The notes under the pieces were generated by a model that did no database searches, was not told the DNA's origin, and saw nothing but the letters and a program-made list of their open reading frames with translations. From positions 3,602,610 through 3,666,609 of the forward strand of contig NC_066518.1 of the NCBI RefSeq assembly GCF_024679095.1: a stretch of DNA of 64,000 nucleotides. Direction: 5' to 3'. The position numbers and the translations under genes were made by a program. Source of the stretch: Eriocheir sinensis. Taxonomy: Eukaryota; Arthropoda; Malacostraca; Decapoda; Varunidae. Positions 56,401 to 64,000 of the stretch are shown here, piece by piece. Within the stretch, counting starts at the first letter, position 1; each line of letters starts with the position of its first letter.

Positions 56401-56575
56401 TGAAAAAGAAAAAAAATGATTATGTTCCTCTAATCATGAGCCAGCTATCTCGAGCCCTGCGTCACGAACCGACCAAAACAATATTGTAATGGTCTGCAAT
56501 TTATTGAGTGTAGTGGTGTTTTATGATGGGGACAATAGACGTTATAGAAGTCGCAGTAGAATTAACACATTGAAC

Positions 56576-56729
<154 letters not shown>

Positions 56730-56994
56730 CAATAACGTAGAATGCAGACTATAGTACAACATATACGATAAATCATTGAGTAAGGTAAGTGTGTAGAAGA
56801 TGACCGACATAAGCACTATATGTTTTGAGCTGCAGACAAATGGACTCTCCTCTTCATGTAACATCCCTGCTGATTCTAAATTCGCCTTCCATTAAATATT
56901 CTGTGTAATCGATATTTGAGATCTTTCCTTCTCCGTAAATCTAGACCTGACATTCGTTATCTTAGTGCTTGCTGAGTCTGTCATTTGCTTGCTC

Positions 56995-57055
56995 AAGGGC
57001 ACAAAAAAAGGAAACAATAATAATAAAAAAAAGCCCGCTACTCGCTGCTCCTAAA
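56995..57055 (-). mobile_element. LINE 3' tail fragment, minus strand
   Basis: 'CTCAAGGGCACAAAAAAAGG' and 'AAAAAGCCCGCTACTCGCTG' match the tail of the copy at 49.7 kb nearly exactly. Only about 60 bp is present. Confidence 0.85.
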
Positions 57056-57194
57056 ATAATCGATAATCATTGTTGTGGATCGCCGTTGTTAAGTCTCCCC
57101 TCGCTGGCATGTGTCGGCGCCATACAAGGGCTCGGCGTGCCCTGTATATAGTGCCCGCCTTTCACGTGTCGCTGCTCCACCCACGCGACGCTTT

Positions 57195-57440
57195 CAAACG
57201 GCGCTGATACAAAGGCTATTCGTCTTATCGACCCCTCGCCCTTAACTGACCGTCCTCAGCCTCCCACGCTCCGTCGTAACGCTGCTTCCCCTCTTATCTT
57301 GTACCGCCTTTTGCACGGATATGTGTCCTCTGACCTCCTTCTCTTTTATCGTCGCTGCCTTCTATCGCTTTATGGCTATCTGTCCTCTTACCTCGCTGAA
57401 TCGCCTGTCTCAGCTCTTCAAGGGACGAATTGCACAAGAC
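57195..57440 (+). mobile_element. Diverged LINE C-terminal fragment
   Basis: Reads K-A-I-R-L-I-D-P-S-P-L-T-D, then RRNAASPLILYRLLHG. This is the counterpart of the '[13 protein letters not shown]...[15 protein letters not shown]' segment of the main LINE but clearly from another subfamily. No intact tail was seen. Confidence 0.6.
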
Positions 57441-57499
57441 ACTCCACTTAGCTATCCTGTTTTCATTTATCTAAGCAAAGAGTTAAGTAAGACCTCTAA

Positions 57500-58000
57500 A
57501 TTTTTCGTCTCTTTCTGTTTAAAGTAAGAAGAGCTGATTCTGTGCCCTTCCTTTTAAAATATATACCTTCAGAATTTGTCAGGAACTTAAATGCCTATAT
57601 TTTCTCCTTTCATTAGTCTTCTGACCATTGACAGTCACCACTCCGCTGCTTTCCATCTCATCTTGTTTGAAATAGGAATATCTTGTCCTCTATGCCTTTC
57701 CCATTAGCGTTGTATGTTATTATTTCGAAACATATAAGAAAATAAACTGTTCCGTCATCCATTTTTCTCACCAAATAATGAGAGGTAATTTTCCATCTGT
57801 CTGTTTCATTTCCATAATCGTGTTTCATCATACTTTTTTCGTGCGGTTATTTTATGTGTTCTTTCAAAACAAGTCCAGAATTTTACCTTTTAGCTATTTC
57901 ATTTTTTTGCGCTCTGTCCACTGGAAGAGTTAACCAGTATCTCTACTTTCCACATCTCGTATTATTAAACACTTCTGAGCCCAAGTACACTCATTTCACA
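57500..58000. other. AT-rich intergenic, nothing recognised
   Basis: Short overlapping frames only; no motif recognised. Confidence 0.55.
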
Positions 58001-58014
58001 AGGCTTTCATATGA

Positions 58015-58150
58015 GTTGTGGGCATTTCCAGGGGTAGCTTTATGACCCTGGTGGTAGTTTGACCCTTTCTTTGTACCATGAACCTAAAAATGCATAACAA
58101 CCCGATCACCTTACTGACCTTTGGAATTAGTTGATGTGAGAGGCGAAAGC
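58015..58150 (+). repeat. Diverged copy of the 25.8-kb inverted-arm repeat
   Basis: Shares with 25795-25930 the order GTG.GCAT..CCA.GGG.AG.TTTATGA, then GTACCATGAA, AAAAA, 'ACCTTTGGAA' and TTAGTTG. Only a single arm is visible here. Confidence 0.6.
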
Positions 58151-58621
58151 ATCTAACAGTACCGACCTTACAGTTTGAATCAATAATATCTTGTCTTCCA
58201 ATATGGCGTTCCTGCTCTCTTTGAACATATTCATTCAAGACACGCCATAAAGTGAAACAGCACAATCCTTATTCCAAACTTTTGCGTATACTGCACGGTG
58301 TTTGAGAAGCCTCCCTCTCCGTGTAGCGTCTGGCCGAGGCACATGTACGAGGCTGCGTACTTGCACGTCATTTCATGGGTAAAAACTGTGGGTAACCTTG
58401 AAGCCTTTGTTGGTGTTGCAAAGTGTTGGGTCATTCCAGTAAATCATCGCTTTTCTTATTTGCTCCACGCTTTTTATCTTCCCGCTCTGTAATTTTAAAG
58501 CGAAAGGAGTGACAGTGATGATGAAGCTCTTTGAAGTGTACCATTTTTTTTATTACGACACAGAAAAGCAAAAATTATTGACTATTTTTCCAGTGATAAC
58601 AGATTACTTGTGGATTATTCA

Positions 58622-58848
<227 letters not shown>

Positions 58849-59039
58849 ATATACAGAGCCTTTGCCTGAATGTCATGGCTGAAGTGGTTCGTGAGGCTGA
58901 AACACGAAGAAAAAGACTTGTATTTTTTTTTCTCGTGAGCTGTGTTTCAACGTTCTGCATTTAACTTACCAACAAAAAAACTGGTTTGAATGATAAGCAA
59001 ATACATCGTTCACTTAATATTATAAAGAAAATATGTACT

Positions 59040-59396
59040 GTCTATTGCACCTGTAGGCTTTCTTCAGGGGTCTTTTTTTTTTAGGAGAGGGGGTGAAGGA
59101 AAGGAGGAGTTAGAGGAAGGTAAAGTAGGAAGAGAAGGACAGTAGAAGTAGACAGATTGGTGGGCGATTTATATGTATAGTGGCTGCCGCGGCTTATGAC
59201 TCTTGTTTGGCCGCTTATGACTCTTGCTCCTCTTGACCGACGTAGCTGAAGTTAGGATTAATCGAAGACCCGAGCAGCATGTGGGTAATCTTCCGCCACC
59301 CGACGATGGTTAAGAAATCAGCGTGTTTTCATGGGACTCGAGCCAAGGTCCACGAGCTCACCACGCCCGCACGCTTACCACTCGGCCACCGCCTAT
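59040..59396 (-). mobile_element. tRNA-derived SINE, minus strand, second head type
   Basis: On the minus strand the A-box is 'TGGCCGAGTGGTAAGCGT' (+ 59371-59388) and the B-box GGCTCGAGTCCC (+ 59333-59344). The body shares CAGCATGTGGGTAA/G and GCCACC/TCG.CG.TG with the SINE at 47757-48057, and the far end shares 'GTAGGCTTTCTT'. A purine-rich stretch at about 59080-59150 interrupts it. Confidence 0.75.
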
Positions 59397-59831
59397 AGGA
59401 GGAAAAAAATAAGGAAAATGGAAAAAGCTAAAAAAGACAGAAAGAAAGAAAGAAAGGGGAAATAGCAAGGAAGAGGACTAGGAGGAAGAGAAGGAAAACT
59501 GAAGATAACTATTGAAACATATACTAAATAAAAGGGCAAGTATAATTAAGACGCAGCATCACGCTATAACAGATCCGAGTATCATAACAATATAAATAAA
59601 GAACATAACATAGCATAAACTCATCAGACCGCGCACCATAAAGCTGAACTGTTACTTGCTGGTGTCGGGGACGGAGAGAACATTGGAACTCTACTCTCAT
59701 GAACTATCCTTCCCTCTAGTTGCGAACATTAGGAAGGGAAAGAAAACTGAGACTATAGTTTACTTAATTTTTTTTTTTCCTTTGCGTTTCAGACACTGGG
59801 CTAGAAAAGGAAATTGATGTTCTTTATTTTC

Positions 59832-60110
59832 TTATTTTCGTTTCTTTTCTCGGAGTTTCGTCTCCCTTCGTGTCTCAGTCGGTAATGGTTTATCATCTCC
59901 TTTTCCTTCTCCTCCTCCTCTTCCTCCTCCTCTTCCTCCTCCTCCTTATCCTCCTCCTCCTTCTCCTCTATTTTCCGTTACTTTCCTCGGAGTTTTGTCT
60001 TTCTTTGAGCTTCACTTGCCAATAGTTAACCATTCCTCCCCCTCCTCCTTCTCTTCCTCCTCCTCTTTCGCTTCCTTCCCCTCCCCTTCCTCCTCCTCCT
60101 CCTCCTCCTC
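59832..60110. repeat. Two-copy tandem duplication (about 137 bp) ending in (CTC)n
   Basis: 'CTCGGAGTTTCGTCT' near 59850 and 'CTCGGAGTTTTGTCT' near 59987 begin parallel copies. Each passes through GT/CCAATA.TTAACCAT-like sequence into CTC/CCT-rich trinucleotides. Confidence 0.8.
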
Positions 60111-60419
60111 GCAGCCTCATTTGTCGTCTGCCCGTAATCAGCGGCTTGTGTGTCCGGCGGTCGGCTCGTCTTAGCAGTCACCCCAAAACACGGAAAACAC
60201 ATTAGGTAACATCTCGCTCATAATGGCTTTATTCCCTCAGCGTTAAATTATCGTCATCTCTCCCGTTTGAGCTTCCGAAGGATAAAAAGCTGCTGGACGG
60301 CGAAAAGTCTTGTGGTCTGATAAGCTTTTCGTGACGTCCCTGCTGCCTCGACTTGTCCGGTGTGTCTGTATCAGGACGAAGCATCGGCGGCCGGGAGGGT
60401 TTTGAGATGGGAGGAAATA

Positions 60420-60560
60420 TGGATCAGATAGAGGTGGTGGCGGTGGTGAATGTGGTGGTGTGGTGGGAATATGGTGGTGGTGGTGTTTGAGGCTGAGGTG
60501 AATGGCATTGATGGCACGTTTTGGTGGTGGTGGAGGAGCTTAAGACGGTGGTGTGGGTGG
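60420..60560. repeat. (GGT)n-rich low-complexity region
   Basis: GGT/GTG trinucleotides with interruptions. A similar patch lies at 60890-60990, with GGC units. Confidence 0.85.
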
Positions 60561-60577
60561 TTGAAGTCGAGATAATT

Positions 60578-60822
<245 letters not shown>

Positions 60823-61117
60823 AGAGAGTGTATAGTGGTGGTGATGATAGGGACCAAGATGGTGATGGAGGAAGTCAAAGTGATGGAAGTGGTGGTGGTG
60901 GTAGAAGGGATGGAAGAGGGCGAATTCATGGAGGTGATGGTGGTGGTGGTGCTGTTGGAGGTGGTAGAGATGGCGGCGGCGGCGGCGACGGAGCGAGGCC
61001 TCAGAGGGCGTGCCGCTGACCCTTCCTTCATTGACTAGTTTTTCGGCACCGATGCCCTACAAGCTATTCACATTAGCGCGATGATAGCAAGGGTTAGGAG
61101 GATCAGGGGAATAGGGA

Positions 61118-61120
<3 letters not shown>

Positions 61121-61197
<77 letters not shown>

Positions 61198-61263
61198 AAA
61201 AAGCCCGCTAGTCACTGCCCCAGTAAAAGAGTGTAGAGTGGTGGTGATGATAGGGACCAAGAT
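61121..61263. repeat. Second GA array with duplicated LINE-tail flank
   Basis: A GA array (61121-61192), then 'AAAAAAGCCCGCTAGTCACT', 'GCCCCAGTAAAAGAGTGTA' and 'GTGGTGGTGATGATAGGGAC'. The same order follows the GA array at 60.79 kb, offset about 402 bp, so this is a local segmental duplication. Confidence 0.88.
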
Positions 61264-61265
61264 GA

Positions 61266-61268
<3 letters not shown>

Positions 61269-61350
<82 letters not shown>
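61269..61350. repeat. (GA)n microsatellite
   Basis: About 40 GA units, starting right after the duplicated segment. Confidence 0.96.
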
Positions 61351-61353
<3 letters not shown>

Positions 61354-63440
61354 TAATGACTAGATTTATTTTAATGAAATGATTCACAAGTGGGAAGCAA
61401 GGCCTTCAGGAATCTTAGCCTTTTTGTTTAAATGAGTTTAATTAGGGGAGATATAAATAGGCATTTCTAAGATTTGCGCTTTCTATAATTGCTCAAGTGA
61501 GCAAGTGACGAGGGCAACTTCTGCTTCATAAAATTGACTGGCTGAAAGATAAGAAACCGATATCAATATTTCCTTCTCCTGGGAAGAGAGAGCCAGGAAA
61601 TGTATTCAGAGGAACCGTCGCAGCAATTTCAGCGTTAGAAAAAGTTGAGGTCTATCGCACCGCGGTAGAAAGGTAAGGACTCGGAGAATGTAGAGAGCTG
61701 ATGATACAAGTAGTTTTAAAACAATGCCAGTTTTAACGAGGCCGTGTGTGTGGAAGCACCCGACGCTCGCTGGACACTCCCACACGAACAGCACACGTAA
61801 CATGGTTGTCGTATGACCAGGTAGGGCATTACCGTTGCTGCAAACTATCCCATTCTCCCTCTGGTTAAGCACAGATGAAGTCACTGTTAAGTGTCTGGTT
61901 GAAAATGACAAGGGCGGGATAACAGAAGTAGAGTTAGTGCAGTGTTTAAAACCAGCCTGGTTCAGTCAGGCGGAACATACATGATCAGGTGTGTGTATAA
62001 CTGTTTGGCTGCTTGTCACCGGAGAAAGTAAGAGTGAAGGAAAAGTCGTTTGTAAAAGATTAAGTCGGACGAAAGATTGAGAAACCATCTTCATTAAACA
62101 CAAAGGAAAAACGTTCCTCCTGACTGATCAAGAACTATTGCTTAAAGGTCAGAAGTACACCGAGGCTCGGCTACTGTTCTAAAAGTTACTCTCGAGTGGA
62201 CGTCTAACAGAAGGCGCGGCGAGGCACGCAATGCAGACGACAGGAGGCCAATGACCGTCGGCCAGGTGACTCAAACACTGGACCAGACGAAGCTTTTATT
62301 TGTTGAACACACATCCATTCCTCTTGCCTCACATCAGCCATGACACTATGAGCTTGCCCGTCTTTTTATTGATCCGTCGACCAGTCACAAATAATGGATA
62401 TGTAGAGAAATTTTGATTATCGTGCGTATTTCCCGTCCTTTTTCCTCACAATAGCGATGGAGTATATATTTGATCGATTTTTTTTATTTATTTTCAGTCG
62501 ACATTGTATTCAGAAAGACGATTTTACGTTGCATGACTCACTCGGACGAAAGGAAAGAAATATCTGCGTCGCAACCCGTCATTTTCCATTAGTATTTGAC
62601 GAGGACACTTTTCATTGTTTCATTTTTTATTGTCCCGTGTGTTGAGTCTGCACGGCTCATCTTCCCCTCCAGCCAGTATCTGTGATCTGATGTGGGGCGT
62701 TTTGCTCCAAAGAGACGGAATGAGTTCGGTTGCCATTCGTCACACTTCGTCACGGTCAGCGATGTTCCCTTGATAACTTGGAGTATAAACTAGCGCAGAT
62801 TATTATGGGTGACGCCGCGCTGCGAGTTTTATGTGGCCGCCGCGCTTTAAGGCGTCCTCAGGGTTCGATACCGCCAGCAATAAAAGCCAACACCCCAGGA
62901 GCCTTTTAGCGCCTTGCTGCCCGCGGCTCGGGGCGTCTTACATGTCCTTGCAGTGACAAAGGCCCTCTCCTTCATTTCTGTGTCAGAAAGGAAAGTGAAC
63001 AAAGGAGAATTGATACTGAATAGCATTCGTTTAAGAAGTAGTGGCAAAACGAGTCAAGTAAAAAAGTTTTGTTTATTTTGCATATTTAACCTGTTTTTCT
63101 TTCCGATCAGTGTTTATGAATTATTAATTATATTATCCTCCTGATGAATCTGCGGCCTTTCGCAGAAGGGACAATGGCCACATGATGTAATAACTGCGTA
63201 CCTTGTTTACGGTATATGAATTTGATAGATTGAAGACCACATCTTCCATTATTCCTTTTTAAAGAAATCTGTTTTAAACCATTAAACCATGAATCATCGA
63301 CGCCCACCATCAATCATTACAATGTGTTGGGTAAACAATGCCACTGCAAGCCGCAGCTGGGGCTCCCGCCAGCCAGCGTGCCTACCTGTCTAGGCCGGTG
63401 ACACCCGCGCCAACGCGCTGCCTTGTGCTGGAGGTGTTCA
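61351..63440. other. Intergenic, nothing recognised
   Basis: Largely non-repetitive. GC-rich patches lie at 62170-62290 and 62810-62950. Open frames are under about 100 codons with no recognisable family on either strand. Confidence 0.55.
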
Positions 63441-63450
63441 CGTATGCTTA

Positions 63451-63683
<233 letters not shown>

Positions 63684-63699
63684 CACACATACATATATA

Positions 63700-64000
63700 C
63701 AGGGACAGAAAAATAAGTTGTCTGAAGATCCTGAGTGAAGACTTTTATGATTCTCTAGTCCGTGCGAGGCGAAGGGTGAAGATGTGCCAGGAGATAGCGA
63801 GGGACGGACCTTGAGCGCGGCACGGAGGCGGAGGGGCGAGGCGTGAGGTGGCCGCCCGGCAGTATGAACTTGATGCTTGTCTGTCCAGGACTTGAAACTG
63901 ACATAACTAAAAATAATGCCCGACTTTCCGAGCAGTGTTTGTGATGGTGGCCGGGCGGGAGGCTGAGGAAGGGTCGTGCGTGGTGTGGCAACACTCACCA
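63700..64000. other. Window end, GC-rich, nothing assigned
   Basis: No supported gene. The last bases read on the minus strand as TG|gtgagtgt, which resembles a splice donor. An exon just beyond the window cannot be excluded. Confidence 0.35.

Overview
This is eukaryotic, intron-bearing, repeat-saturated DNA. Microsatellite density is extreme: more than forty long (GA)n, (GT)n, (TA)n and trinucleotide arrays, several over 200 bp. There are many 5'-truncated copies of one jockey/CR1-like LINE, tRNA-derived SINEs, and a gene whose arthropod-type CUB protein has short exons and long introns. Together these suggest a decapod crustacean, probably a crab. The taxon is inferred, not shown.

One gene can be reconstructed with confidence. 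It lies on the + strand at 20470-36106: 13 exons, 1731 coding bases and 576 residues. All exon phases agree and every splice site is GT-AG. It encodes a secreted protein with a signal peptide, a low-complexity Ser/Thr/Ala-rich linker (exon 2), an N-terminal CUB domain (exons 3-5) and a second CUB unit followed by a conserved C-terminal region (exons 6-13) of the kind found in uncharacterised arthropod CUB proteins. A TATA-like box lies 160 bp before the start codon, and an AATAAA signal lies 0.8 kb after the stop.

Layout. 1-19.9 kb: intergenic. It holds microsatellites, several degenerate minisatellites (about 162 bp at 4.6 kb, 20 bp at 9.4 kb, 121 bp at 13.3 kb, about 74 bp pyrimidine-rich at 13.8 kb, about 107 bp at 15.2 kb), an inverted pair of 190-bp MITE-like elements (11.7 and 12.5 kb) and LINE tails. 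20-37 kb: the CUB gene. Its introns carry a 227-bp foldback MITE, a 0.75-kb element with long inverted arms, a 3.4-kb DNA transposon with TIRs of about 300 bp and a decayed FEN/PIN-like plus Cys-rich coding region, and a tRNA-derived SINE. 37-44 kb: LINE pieces and the longest (TA)n arrays. 44-47.6 kb: GC-richer sequence, with a possible untranslated exon and a possible signal-peptide exon of another gene. 47.7-51.3 kb: a SINE and two minus-strand LINE copies, one with most of a reverse transcriptase. 51-64 kb: mostly unrecognised intergenic DNA with microsatellites, LINE tails and a SINE.

No complete second protein gene, rRNA, functional tRNA or CRISPR array was found. Most open frames are microsatellite read-through. 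Exon boundaries were read by eye from splice motifs, frame and family resemblance; no transcript data were available. Repeat ends are approximate (about 5-20 bp).
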